Below the pieces are notes generated by a model, which was not told the origin of the DNA, did not search any database, and worked only from the letters and a program-made list of their open reading frames with translations. A stretch of 64,000 bases of DNA, taken from assembly GCF_017377775.1 (NCBI RefSeq), contig NZ_JAFVLN010000003.1:581510-645509 (forward strand), in the 5' to 3' direction. The position numbers and the translations under genes were made by a program. This DNA is from Streptomyces sp. VRA16 Mangrove soil. Lineage in GTDB: Bacteria; Actinomycetota; Actinomycetes; Streptomycetales; Streptomycetaceae. Positions 27,815 through 36,440 of the stretch are shown here, in pieces. Numbering within the stretch: the stretch's first letter is position 1; each line of letters starts with the position of its first letter.

Positions 27815-27872
27815 CACGACAAGGCCCCGGACGGGACCGGAAGCCGATCCGGAGATCGACCCGGAAGCCGAC

Positions 27873-29006
27873 CTAGAGGTCGACCTCCTTCATCAGCATG
27901 CCGACCTCGGTGTTCGACAGGCGGCGCAGCCAGCCGGACTTCTGGTCGCCCAGCGTGATCGGCCCGAAGGCGACGCGCACGAGCTTGTCGACCGGGAAGC
28001 CCGCCTCGGCGAGCATCCGCCGCACGATGTGCTTGCGGCCCTCGTGCAGGGTGACCTCGACCAGGTAGTTCTTGCCGGTCTGCTCGACGACACGGAAGTG
28101 GTCCGCCTTCGCGTACCCGTCCTCCAGCTGGACGCCGTCCTTGAGCAGCTTGCCCAGGTCGCGCGGGATCGGCCCGACGATGTGCGCGAGGTAGGTCTTC
28201 TTCACGCCGTACTTCGGGTGCGTCAGCCGGTGCGCCAGCTCACCGTGGTTGGTGAGCAGGATGACGCCCTCGGTCTCGGTGTCGAGACGGCCCACGTGGA
28301 AGAGGCGCGTCTCACGGTTCTGCACGTAGTCGCCCAGGCACTGCCGCCCGTCCGGGTCCTCCATCGTGGACACGACGCCGGCCGGCTTGTTCAGCGAGAA
28401 GAACTGGTACGACTGGGTGGCGACGGTCAGCCCGTCGACCTTGATCTCGTCCTTCTCCGGGTCGACGCGCAGCCCCTGCTCCAGCACGATCTCGCCGTTG
28501 ACCTCGACGCGAGCCTGCTCGACCAGTTCCTCGCAGGCGCGCCGCGAGCCGTAACCGGCACGGGCCAGCACCTTCTGCAGCCGCTCGCCCTCCTGCTCGG
28601 CGCCCGGGAAGGTCTTGGGCAGGTTCACCTTCGGCTTGCCCGCGTACCGCTCGCGGTTGCGCTCCTCGGCCCGCGCCTCGTACTCGCGCGAGGTCGCCGG
28701 GGCCCAGCGCCCACGGCCGGTCGAGGACTGCTGTCCGCGCTTGGGGCCGCCCTTGGCGCCGCCGCGCGCCGACGCGCCACGGCCCGACTTCGGACCGTCC
28801 TGGGTGGCGCCGGGGCCCACGTCGTAGCGCCGCTCCTCGGGACGCGGCTTCTTCGGACGGCCGCTGCCGCCCTGCTTGTCGTCACGGTTGTTGCCGGCGC
28901 CGCGGAAGTTACCGCGGCCCCCGCTGCCCTGCCCGCGGCCGCCGCTGTTGCCACCACGGCTCCCGCCGTTGTTTCCGCTGCTGTTCCTGCCGCTGCTGCT
29001 TCGCAT
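27873..29006 (-). CDS. rluB: Pseudouridine synthase RluB-like with disordered N-terminus
   Basis: RsuA/RluB-family rRNA pseudouridine synthase of 377 residues. The first 115 residues are Gly/Ser/Arg/Asn-rich and disordered, rare in E. coli homologues but usual in actinobacteria. Then come an S4 RNA-binding domain (RLQKVLARAGYGSRRACEEL) and the catalytic domain with the Asp motif VGRLDTETEGVILLTNHGEL and EGRKHIVRRMLAEAGFPV. It should modify 23S rRNA near the peptidyl-transferase centre. ATG 29006 is preferred over the adjacent TTG 29007. It ends the parA-RHH-scpA-scpB-rluB transcript. Confidence 0.93.
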   Translation of the reverse strand: MRSSSGRNSSGNNGGSRGGNSGGRGQGSGGRGNFRGAGNNRDDKQGGSGRPKKPRPEERRYDVGPGATQDGPKSGRGASARGGAKGGPKRGQQSSTGRGRWAPATSREYEARAEERNRERYAGKPKVNLPKTFPGAEQEGERLQKVLARAGYGSRRACEELVEQARVEVNGEIVLEQGLRVDPEKDEIKVDGLTVATQSYQFFSLNKPAGVVSTMEDPDGRQCLGDYVQNRETRLFHVGRLDTETEGVILLTNHGELAHRLTHPKYGVKKTYLAHIVGPIPRDLGKLLKDGVQLEDGYAKADHFRVVEQTGKNYLVEVTLHEGRKHIVRRMLAEAGFPVDKLVRVAFGPITLGDQKSGWLRRLSNTEVGMLMKEVDL

Positions 29007-29017
29007 CAAATTTCCGT

Positions 29018-29665
29018 CTAGTCGGAGGTGTGCTCGATGGACTCGTCACCCGGTGCATCGGGTGCGTCCGGGTCGAACGACGGGACCCCTTCCAGCGTGT
29101 CCGCCTCGATCGCGTCCGCCTCGGGGAGGAAGGGCGCGAGCTCCGGGAGCTCGTCCAGGCCGCGCAGGCCCATCCGCTCCAGAAAGTAGTTCGTCGTCCT
29201 GTACAGGATCGCACCTGTTTCGGGTTCCGCGCCCGCCTCTTCCACCAGACCCCGCTGCAACAGGGTCCGCATGACCCCGTCACAGTTCACTCCGCGCACG
29301 GCGGAGACCCGGGAACGGCTGACCGGCTGGCGGTACGCGACCACGGCCAGCGTCTCCAGAGCGGCCTGCGTCAGCCGGGCGACCTGCCCGTCGAGCACGA
29401 AGCCCTCGACGGCGGCGGCGTACTCGGGCCGGGTGTAGAACCGCCACCCGCCCGCGACGAGCCGCAGCTCGAAGCCGCGCCCCTGCACGGTGTACTCGTC
29501 GGCCAGCTCGCGCAGGGCGTCGGCGACGGCCCGCGCCGGCCGCTCCAGGATCTTGGCGAGATGCTGCTCGGTGGCCGGTTCGTCGACGACCATCAGGACG
29601 GCTTCAAGGGCGGGCTTGAGCGCGAGCCCCGCGACCTGGCTCCCGCTCTGACTCTCGACACTCAT
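29018..29665 (-). CDS. scpB: Segregation and condensation protein B
   Basis: Kleisin-interacting subunit of the SMC-ScpAB condensin, 215 residues. Two winged-helix domains are visible: LKPALEAVLMVVDEPATEQH through FYTRPEYAAAVEGF, then LTQAALETLAVVAYRQPVSR and RVSAVRGVNCDGVMRTLLQR. The C-terminal 40 residues are acidic and probably disordered. The ATG overlaps the scpA stop (ATGA). It works with ScpA and SMC in chromosome compaction. Confidence 0.95.
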   Translation of the reverse strand: MSVESQSGSQVAGLALKPALEAVLMVVDEPATEQHLAKILERPARAVADALRELADEYTVQGRGFELRLVAGGWRFYTRPEYAAAVEGFVLDGQVARLTQAALETLAVVAYRQPVSRSRVSAVRGVNCDGVMRTLLQRGLVEEAGAEPETGAILYRTTNYFLERMGLRGLDELPELAPFLPEADAIEADTLEGVPSFDPDAPDAPGDESIEHTSD

Positions 29666-30657
29666 CCCGCACTCTCCTTGTCGTCGCTCACCGGCTCGGG
29701 GGCCCGGTCGAACTCATCGGTCACCGCGGGCTGGACCGCGTTCTCCCCGCCGGTCCAGCGGACGATCAGCTCCCCGAGCGCGTTCTCCTGCTCAAGCCCG
29801 ACGGCCTTCTCCCGGTAGAGCTCGAGCAGGGCGAGGAACCTGGCGACGACGGTGAGCGTGTCGTCCGTGTCGGCCACCAGCTCCCGGAAACTGGCCTCGC
29901 CCAGCTCCCGCAGCCGGGCCACGACCACGCCCGCCTGCTCCTGCACGCTCACCAGCGGCGCGTGGATGTGCTCGACGTACACCTGCGGCTTCGGCTTGGG
30001 CTGCATCGCCTTCACGGCGAGCCTGGCGAATCCCTCGGCGCCGATGCTGATGACAACGTCGGGCAGCAGGTCGGCGTGGTGCGGCTCCAGACCCACGGTC
30101 CGCGGATACCGCCGCGCCTCGTCCTCGATCCGCCCGGTGAAGATGTCGGCGATCTGCTTGTACGCGCGGTACTGCAGCAGCCGCGCGAACAGCAGGTCCC
30201 GCGCTTCGAGCAGCGCGAGATCGGCCTCGTCCTCCACCTCGGCGGCGGGCAGCAGCCGGGCCGCCTTGAGATCGAGAAGCGTGGCGGCGACGACGAGGAA
30301 CTCGGTGGTCTGGTCGAGATCCCAGTCGGGTCCCATGGCGCGGATGTGCGCCATGAACTCGTCGGTGACCTTGGACAGCGCGACCTCGGTGACATCGAGC
30401 TTGTGCTTCGAGATCAGCTGCAGCAGCAGATCGAACGGCCCCTCAAAATTGGCCAGCCGAACCTTGAAGGTCCCGTCATCGGGGCCCGCGTCCTGCTCAG
30501 GCCCCTCGGCCGTCTCGGCGGGCTCAGGGGCCGGCTCGGGCTCGGGCTCGGGTGTCGCGGAGGCCGGTTCCTCCGGCGCGGCCAGCGCGCCCCGGCCCAG
30601 GGTACGGCGACGCGCACCCCGGTCAGGCACAACGGAGGAGGAATCGTTCACAGGCAC
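29662..30657 (-). CDS. scpA: Segregation and condensation protein A
   Basis: Kleisin subunit of SMC-ScpAB, 331 residues. After an acidic Pro/Glu-rich extension of about 65 residues come the N-terminal SMC-binding domain (VRLANFEGPFDLLLQLISKH, LDVTEVALSKVTDEFMAHIR), the ScpB-binding middle, and the C-terminal winged helix (FLALLELYREKAVGLEQENA). GTG 30657 is used; GTG 30651 is two codons downstream and equally possible. It lies 11 bases after the ribbon-helix-helix-like gene. It should bridge SMC heads in the nucleoid. Confidence 0.95.
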   Translation of the reverse strand: MPVNDSSSVVPDRGARRRTLGRGALAAPEEPASATPEPEPEPAPEPAETAEGPEQDAGPDDGTFKVRLANFEGPFDLLLQLISKHKLDVTEVALSKVTDEFMAHIRAMGPDWDLDQTTEFLVVAATLLDLKAARLLPAAEVEDEADLALLEARDLLFARLLQYRAYKQIADIFTGRIEDEARRYPRTVGLEPHHADLLPDVVISIGAEGFARLAVKAMQPKPKPQVYVEHIHAPLVSVQEQAGVVVARLRELGEASFRELVADTDDTLTVVARFLALLELYREKAVGLEQENALGELIVRWTGGENAVQPAVTDEFDRAPEPVSDDKESAG

Positions 30658-30668
30658 ACTGCCGGAGG

Positions 30669-31304
30669 CTACCGCCCGCGCAGCCGACGTACGAGAATGC
30701 TCGCGTCCCCGCGCGACTCCAGGTCGGCCAGGACCACGGCGACGGCCTCGCGCACGATCCGCCCCCGGTCCACGGCGAGCCCGTGCTCACCGCGGAGCAC
30801 CAGACGCGCGTGCTCAAGATCCATCAGTTCCTCGGCGGAGACGTACACGGTGATCTTCTCGTCGTGCCGCTCACGCCCGCTGGGCCGCCGGTTCGCGGCC
30901 CGCGCCCGCCGCCGCGCGGGAGCCGTGTTCCGGCCGCCACCGGCAGAACCTTCCTGCGCCGCACCGGAAGAGCGCCGTACCGACTTCTCCGCGGCCTCCG
31001 CCGCGGCTGCCCGCCCGCGCGAGCCGGAGTCCGACTCCGCCTCGGTGGCGGCGTGTTCGGCGGACGGCGCGGCGTCGCCGTCGCCCTCCTCCGCCACGGA
31101 GGCCCCGGACGTCGCCGCAGCCGCGGAAGAAGCGGTGGACGCCGCGGACGACGCCGCTGCAGCCGCCTCGTCGCTCTCCCCCGCGGGCCCCGGCACCCGA
31201 GCCTCACCGTTCGCCGCGCGTCTCGGCGACGACGCCTGAAGTGCCATTCCCCCGGTCGTGCGGAACAGTTCGTCGGCCCCCGGCAGACTCACTCGGCGTG
31301 ACAC
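30669..31304 (-). CDS. Putative ribbon-helix-helix DNA-binding partner of ParA-like ATPase
   Basis: Protein of 211 residues. Residues 30-145 are Ala/Ser/Glu-rich and disordered with an Arg-rich end (RRRARAANRRPSGRERH). The last 65 residues (EKITVYVSAEELMDLEHARL, RGRIVREAVAVVLADLESRG) fit a CopG/MetJ-like ribbon-helix-helix fold: a beta strand followed by two helices. GTG 31304 lies within the ParA-like gene (16-base overlap). The ParA plus small RHH pairing is the plan of plasmid type Ib partition systems, here inside the condensin operon. DNA binding is inference from fold pattern. Confidence 0.75.
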   Translation of the reverse strand: MSRRVSLPGADELFRTTGGMALQASSPRRAANGEARVPGPAGESDEAAAAASSAASTASSAAAATSGASVAEEGDGDAAPSAEHAATEAESDSGSRGRAAAAEAAEKSVRRSSGAAQEGSAGGGRNTAPARRRARAANRRPSGRERHDEKITVYVSAEELMDLEHARLVLRGEHGLAVDRGRIVREAVAVVLADLESRGDASILVRRLRGR

Positions 31305-32479
31305 CGGGCGAGCACCTCCCTGGCGAGCTGGCGATAGGCGGCGGCACCGACGGAGTTGGACGCGTAGGTGGTGATCGGCTCACCGGCGACCGTGGTCTCC
31401 GGGAAGCGGACGGTCCGGCCGATGACCGTGTGGTAGACGTGGTCGTCGAAGGCCTCGACGACGCGCGCGAGCACCTCACGGCTGTGCACGGTCCGCGAGT
31501 CGTACATCGTGGCGAGGATGCCGTCGAGTTCGAGCTCGGGGTTGAGCCGCTCCTGGACCTTCTCGATGGTCTCGGTCAGCAGCGCGACACCGCGCAGCGC
31601 GAAGAACTCGCACTCCAGGGGCACGATGACCTTGTGAGCGGCCGTCAGCGCGTTCACGGTCAGCAGGCCGAGCGAGGGCTGACAGTCGATCACGATGTAG
31701 TCGTAGTCGTCCATCAGCGGCTTCAGCGCCCGCTGCAGCGTGGACTCGCGCGCGACCTCGCTCACCAGCTGCACCTCGGCAGCGGAGAGGTCGATGTTGC
31801 TGGGGAGCAGGTCCATGTTGGGGACCGCGGTCTTCAGCAGGACCTCGTCGGCGGACATCCCCCGCTCCATGAGCAGGTTGTAGACCGTGAGGTCGAGCTC
31901 CATCGGGTTCACGCCGAGCCCGACCGACAGGGCACCCTGCGGGTCGAAGTCGACGAGCAGGACCCGGCGGCCGTACTCGGCGAGCGCGGCACCCAGGTTG
32001 ATGGTCGACGTGGTCTTGCCCACGCCGCCCTTCTGGTTGCACATCGCGATGATCTTCGCGGGACCGTGGTCGGTCAGCGGTCCTGGAATCGGGAAGTACG
32101 GGAGCGGACGCCCGGTCGGGCCGACGCGCTCGCGGCGCTGCCGGGCAGCGTCGGGCGCGAGCGTGGCCGCGTACTCGGGATCGGGCTCGTACTCGGCGTC
32201 GGGGTCGTAGAAGTGCCCCTCGGGCAGTTCGTCGTAGTCGGCGAAGTGGCTGTGTGTGTCGCCGCTTCGGTCGCCGGCCATGGCGTTCACGTGATGGCCA
32301 TCCATGCTGTGGTGTGCTGTCTGCGTCGGCGTCTGCTGGGGGCTCCGGGACGATGCGCCCTGGTAGCCGCTCTGGTGGGCCGCGAAGGTACGTACAGCGA
32401 CGGAGCCGACAGCCTGAAGCCCCGCGGGTCCCTGTCCGCCTGGCTGGCCACCTCCGGGAGTAAATGTCGACTCATTCAC
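31289..32479 (-). CDS. ParA/Soj-like chromosome-partition ATPase (orphan)
   Basis: Walker-type ATPase of 396 residues. The first 150 residues are a Gln/His/Gly-rich extension ending in DAEYEPDPEYAATLAP. The ATPase has the deviant Walker A CNQKGGVGKTTSTINL, switch VDFDPQGALSVGLG and Walker B IDCQPSLGLLTVNAL. GTG 32479 follows GGAGGT at good spacing; the frame stays open to 32515. It differs from the oriC-linked ParA-ParB pair because no ParB is present; its neighbours are scpA/scpB. The arrangement is conserved in actinobacteria (Rv1708-like). Probable role: positioning of chromosome or a protein complex in coordination with condensin. Confidence 0.93.
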   Translation of the reverse strand: MNESTFTPGGGQPGGQGPAGLQAVGSVAVRTFAAHQSGYQGASSRSPQQTPTQTAHHSMDGHHVNAMAGDRSGDTHSHFADYDELPEGHFYDPDAEYEPDPEYAATLAPDAARQRRERVGPTGRPLPYFPIPGPLTDHGPAKIIAMCNQKGGVGKTTSTINLGAALAEYGRRVLLVDFDPQGALSVGLGVNPMELDLTVYNLLMERGMSADEVLLKTAVPNMDLLPSNIDLSAAEVQLVSEVARESTLQRALKPLMDDYDYIVIDCQPSLGLLTVNALTAAHKVIVPLECEFFALRGVALLTETIEKVQERLNPELELDGILATMYDSRTVHSREVLARVVEAFDDHVYHTVIGRTVRFPETTVAGEPITTYASNSVGAAAYRQLAREVLARCHAE

Positions 32480-32832
32480 AAGTCGTCTTACCTCCTTGGA
32501 CGTGACCAGGAACATTTATCGATAGGTCAGCGTGGCACCATGCCGACGGTTGGCGACTCTATGGCGTGTCACCACTCCGCAGCAACACAATCCACCGGAC
32601 CCGGCAGGTTGTGTCGGCACTTCAGCGACAACGGAACACCCTCATGTCAAGGGCGTACGGCGGTTCTTCGGCGGGTTTCGCGGGGGCGCGAATCGGTTAA
32701 AGGGTTACGTTCAAGGCGAGTTGACCGCCTTCGCACCCCCGGAGCGCTCATAAACGTACGGCCGGACCCCTCGCAAGGTCCGGCCGCAGGCGTGAGATTG
32801 ACGACTCTCGTTGACGTCGTCGCCGAGGAGGC
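32480..32832. promoter_or_regulatory. Promoter region of the parA-scpAB-rluB operon
   Basis: 353 bases between ald and the ParA-like gene, with no convincing gene. AT-richer segments occur near 32505-32540 and 32690-32710. The ald terminator is at 32759-32786. Everything between should hold the operon promoter; exact elements were not identified. Confidence 0.5.
32759..32786 (-). terminator. Terminator of ald
   Basis: 10-bp perfect stem (CGGCCGGACC at 32759-32768, GGTCCGGCCG at 32777-32786) 46 bases beyond the ald stop. Confidence 0.8.
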
Positions 32833-33948
32833 TCAGCCGAGCAGGGTCTCCAGCTCGACGTGGTCGAGGCCGTGCGCCTCGGCGACCTCCTTGTAAACGA
32901 CCTTGCCGTCATGGGTGTTGAGACCCAGGGCGAGCGCCGGGTCGCGGCGCAGGGCCTCGACCCAGCCGCGGTTGGCCAGCTCGACGATGTACGGCAGCGT
33001 CGCGTTGGTGAGCGCGTACGTCGACGTGTTCGACACGGCGCCCGGCATGTTGGCGACACAGTAGAAGATCGAGTTGTGGACCTTGAAGGTCGGCTCGGCG
33101 TGCGTCGTCGGGTGCGAGTCCTCGAAGCAGCCGCCCTGGTCGATCGCGATGTCGACAAGGACACTTCCGGGCTTCATCCGCGACACGAGCTCGTTGCTGA
33201 CCAGCTTCGGGGCCTTGGCGCCGGGGATCAGGACGGCACCGATGACGAGGTCGGCGTCGAGGCAGGCCTTCTCCAGCTCGAAGGCGTTGGAGACGACGGT
33301 CTGGATCTTCGTACCGAAGATCTTGTCGGCCTCCTTGAGCTTGCCCAGGTCCCGGTCGAGCAGGGTCACGTGGAAGCCCATGCCGATGGCGATCGTCGCG
33401 GCGTTCCAGCCGGAGACGCCACCGCCGATGACGACGGCCTTGCCGGCGTGCACGCCGGGGACACCGCCGGGCAGCACACCGCGGCCGCCGTGGGCGGCCA
33501 TCAGGTGGTAGGCGCCGACCTGGGGGGCCAGGCGGCCCGCGACCTCGGACATCGGGGCGAGCAGCGGCAGCTGGCGGTTGGCGGTCTCGACCGTCTCGTA
33601 CGCGATCGCGGTCGTGCCCGACTCCAGGAGCGCGTCCGTGCACTCCTTGGACGCGGCCAGGTGCAGGTAGGTGAAGAGCGTCTGGTCCTTGCGGAGACGG
33701 TGGTACTCCTCCGCGATCGGCTCCTTGACCTTCAGCAGCAGGTCGGCGGTGGCCCACACCTCGTCGGCGGTGGTGAGGATCTGAGCGCCGGCGGCGACGT
33801 ACTCGGCGTCCGTGATCGAGGAACCCACACCGGCGTTCTGCTCGACGAAGACCTGGTGGCCGTGGCGCACGAGCTCGTGCACGCCGGCGGGGGTGATGGC
33901 CACCCGGAACTCGTTGTTCTTGACCTCGCGGGGGATGCCGACCTTCAT
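32833..33948 (-). CDS. ald: Alanine dehydrogenase
   Basis: NAD-dependent L-alanine dehydrogenase of 371 residues, interconverting alanine and pyruvate plus ammonia. N-terminus MKVGIPREVKNNEFRVAITP, substrate loop QTLFTYLHLAASKECTDALL, nucleotide motif VVIGGGVSGWNAATIAIGMG, and EPTFKVHNSIFYCVANMPGA near the active site are typical. It is a single-gene unit with its own terminator and a 205-base upstream region that includes the AT-rich stretch 33975-34000. Cytoplasmic hexamer in the family. It serves alanine catabolism and redox balance at low oxygen. Confidence 0.97.
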   Translation of the reverse strand: MKVGIPREVKNNEFRVAITPAGVHELVRHGHQVFVEQNAGVGSSITDAEYVAAGAQILTTADEVWATADLLLKVKEPIAEEYHRLRKDQTLFTYLHLAASKECTDALLESGTTAIAYETVETANRQLPLLAPMSEVAGRLAPQVGAYHLMAAHGGRGVLPGGVPGVHAGKAVVIGGGVSGWNAATIAIGMGFHVTLLDRDLGKLKEADKIFGTKIQTVVSNAFELEKACLDADLVIGAVLIPGAKAPKLVSNELVSRMKPGSVLVDIAIDQGGCFEDSHPTTHAEPTFKVHNSIFYCVANMPGAVSNTSTYALTNATLPYIVELANRGWVEALRRDPALALGLNTHDGKVVYKEVAEAHGLDHVELETLLG

Positions 33949-34153
33949 CGTCGATCACGGTCCTTGGCTCAGGGGATGTTACGGGCAATGCACTACATAC
34001 CAGTGCACCGAAGGGCACACCGGGAGGCACCGCGAATCACCGCGGCGGAGCCAGTCTAATGAAGGTTTTCGAGCTGTCTAGCCTTTCGATACATCAATCT
34101 TCTGCGGTCGAACTACGGATTTCGCAGGTGTTAGCGGCTTGTTGCAGACGTTC

Positions 34154-36190
34154 TCAGGGGTGTGCTCCCGCCGCGCCTCCCGGCAGCTCCTCTCCCAGCA
34201 TGCGCTCGGCCGCACCGCGGTGCAGCTTGGCCGCGGCGGGGTCGCCGAGCCGTTCGAGGGTGTCCGCGAGCCGCAGCTGGAGCGCCGCCTGCAGCCGTAC
34301 GTCCTTGGCCTGGCGGGCCCACTCGACGGCCTCCTGGCAGGTGTGGAGCGATTCCTCGGGCCGCCCGGCGTACTCCTGCACCCGCGCCAGTTCGCTCAAC
34401 GCGCGCGCCTGCGCCGCGACATCGCCCTCCTTGCGGTACCCGGCGACGGCCGAGCGCCAGCTGCGCAGCGCGTCCCCATAACGGCCCGCGTACGTGTGCA
34501 CCGCGGCGATCCGGCCGTGCAGCCGCGCCGCGTCGGCCCGCTCGCCCCGCGTCAGCCGCTGGGCCAGCGCGCGCCCGTACCAGTCGGCGGCCCGCTGCCA
34601 GTCCCCCAGCTCCTGGTACGCGCCGCCTACGGATTCCATCGCGCGGCCGGTGGCGTACGGGTCGCCCGCGGCCCGTCCGGCGTCGAGGGCGGCCCGGTAC
34701 CGGGCCAGCGCCTCCTGCGTGCGGCCGGTGCAGGCGTCCAGGTCGGCCAGGTTCAGCAGGGCCGCGGCCTTCTCGCGCGGCAGGTCGCGCCGCTCGGCGA
34801 CATCGAGCACGAGCCGGTGGATCCCGTACAGCTCGGCGGCGGCGTCCTCGGGCCCGCGGTGCGCGACCAGCGCCCGCACCAGCGCGGCCATCAGCCGGCG
34901 CGCGAGGGTGTCCAACTCGCCGTCCGCGACGGCAAGTCGAGCCGACGCGAGCAGCGCGGGCTGCCGGACGCGCAGCCACTCGGCGGCCGCCTCGGGGTCC
35001 GCGAACCGCAGGGCGCTGGGCAGCCCGGCGAGCTTCTTGCGGGCCGGGGAGCCGTCGGGCTCGGTGATCGCGCGGCAGGAGGTGAGCAGCCGTACCGTCC
35101 GCTCCAGCATCCGGGCGCGGGCCAGCTGCACCTCACCGGGCCGGTCCAGGGTCTCGGTGAGCCCGCGCAGCAGCGGCAGCAGGCAGCCGGGCACCTCGTA
35201 CTGCGGCAGCTCGGAGTCGACGCCCCGCACCAGGCCCAGCGTCACGAAGTCGTCGAGGGTGGTGCGGGCGGCGGAGACCGAGCAGCCAGCGAGCGCGGAC
35301 GCGGTGTGCGGGTCGACGTACCCCTCGGGCGCGAGCGACAGGTAGCGCAGTATCCGGGCGGCGGGCCCGGCCAGGGCCGCGTACGCGTGCGGGAAGACCC
35401 GGGTGAGGGCGGGCCCGTCCCCCTCCAGCGCATGCAGCTGTTTGGCCAGGTCGGCGACGGATTCCTTGGGGCGTACGGCGAGCCAGCCCCCAGCGATCTC
35501 CAGGACGGCGGGTTCGGCCCCGCACACCTCGACCAGGGACTCGGCGGAGCGCGGGTCGCAGGTGATGCGGACCGATCCGGTGTGCCGGGTCAGCAGTTCG
35601 ACCGCGGACTTGGTGTCGAGCCCGCCGATGGTGCAGGGCCGCACGTCCGCGATCCCGGTCAGCGGGCCCTCGGAGACGGCCACGACCAGGCAGTCCGGGT
35701 TCTCCGGCAGCAGTTCGTCGACCTGCTCGGCGTTCGCGGCGTCGTCGAGCAGCAGGACGACCCGGCGCACGGAGAGCCCCTCGCGCAGCCGCTCGGTGAG
35801 GTCGTCGGCCGCCTCGCCGGGCGGCGCGGGCAGTTTCAGGGCGTTCAGCAGGTCGCGGGCGACGCGCTCGGCCGGCACCGGGGTTCCGTCGGGCGCGGTG
35901 AGCCGGGCCCGCAGCGCCCCGTCCGGGTACTCCTGCGCGACCTGGCGCAGCAGTTCCTCGGCGAGGGCGGTGCGCCCGGTGCCGGGCCGCCCGGCGATGA
36001 GCAGTACCCGGGCCCTGGGCGCCTTGCGGCCCGACAGGGTGTCGAGCCCGGCGCGCTCGATGTCGGCGCGCAGCTCCTTCAACTCACGGCTGCGCCCCAG
36101 GAACTGAGGCTCCGTCACTTCCTGGCCCCGTCGGGTGCGGCGCCGCTTGCGGGTCCGCCCCGAGGACTCCTCGACCGCCTGATTCGTCAC
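34154..36190 (-). CDS. STAND-like NTPase with TPR repeats
   Basis: Protein of 678 residues: basic N-terminus, an NB-ARC/AAA-like NTPase at about 30-330, a winged-helix segment (ILRYLSLAPEGYVDPHTASA), then TPR helices from about 420 to 665 (EALARYRAALDAGRAAGDPY, ATGRAMESVGGAYQELGDWQ, ARLHGRIAAVHTYAGRYGDA, ARALSELARVQEYAGRPEES). The P-loop is IAGRPGTGRTALAEELL, with Arg where the Walker A Lys is expected; Walker B is RRVVLLLDDAA. This is the architecture of SARP/AfsR-type regulators and STAND sensors without the DNA-binding domain. It lies between ald and the Nudix-pyrG pair. Role: probable protein-interaction switch; ligand unknown. Confidence 0.85.
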   Translation of the reverse strand: MTNQAVEESSGRTRKRRRTRRGQEVTEPQFLGRSRELKELRADIERAGLDTLSGRKAPRARVLLIAGRPGTGRTALAEELLRQVAQEYPDGALRARLTAPDGTPVPAERVARDLLNALKLPAPPGEAADDLTERLREGLSVRRVVLLLDDAANAEQVDELLPENPDCLVVAVSEGPLTGIADVRPCTIGGLDTKSAVELLTRHTGSVRITCDPRSAESLVEVCGAEPAVLEIAGGWLAVRPKESVADLAKQLHALEGDGPALTRVFPHAYAALAGPAARILRYLSLAPEGYVDPHTASALAGCSVSAARTTLDDFVTLGLVRGVDSELPQYEVPGCLLPLLRGLTETLDRPGEVQLARARMLERTVRLLTSCRAITEPDGSPARKKLAGLPSALRFADPEAAAEWLRVRQPALLASARLAVADGELDTLARRLMAALVRALVAHRGPEDAAAELYGIHRLVLDVAERRDLPREKAAALLNLADLDACTGRTQEALARYRAALDAGRAAGDPYATGRAMESVGGAYQELGDWQRAADWYGRALAQRLTRGERADAARLHGRIAAVHTYAGRYGDALRSWRSAVAGYRKEGDVAAQARALSELARVQEYAGRPEESLHTCQEAVEWARQAKDVRLQAALQLRLADTLERLGDPAAAKLHRGAAERMLGEELPGGAAGAHP

Positions 36191-36440
36191 GGGCCACGCT
36201 CCGTCTCAGCCATCCCCTCCGGGGATCGGCAGGGGCGAGGCCGAGCCTAGTTCAGGGGGTGCGAGTGCCCTGGGCGGGCGGGGCGGCAGTGTCCCCCGAT
36301 CGGATCAGCGGATGGTCCGACCGGTTCCCCGCATCCCTGGGGGAGCCGCGCGCAGCACATGCTTCAGGGGCGCGGGGAACTGCGCGAGAAGCCCCACCGA
36401 ACCGGCAGCCGCCCCACGCACCCACCCCCCTGAACGGCGC
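36191..36440. other. Gap with a Streptomyces-type dispersed repeat
   Basis: 250 bases between the TPR NTPase start and the end of the Nudix gene. A GGGGC ... GCCCC hairpin unit lies at 36367-36395. The rest is Pro/Ala-codon-like GC-rich sequence with no supported gene. Confidence 0.5.
36367..36395. repeat. Dispersed palindromic element
   Basis: GGGGCGCGGGGAACTGCGCG followed by AGAAGCCCC: outer GGGGC/GCCCC arms and inner GCGC pairs. Very similar short elements occur many times between genes in Streptomyces genomes. It may act as a terminator for the Nudix gene. Confidence 0.65.

Noticed and set aside
32532..32753. 73-codon frame upstream of the ParA-like gene
   Set aside because: No ribosome binding site, no recognisable family, and it occupies the promoter region of the operon.
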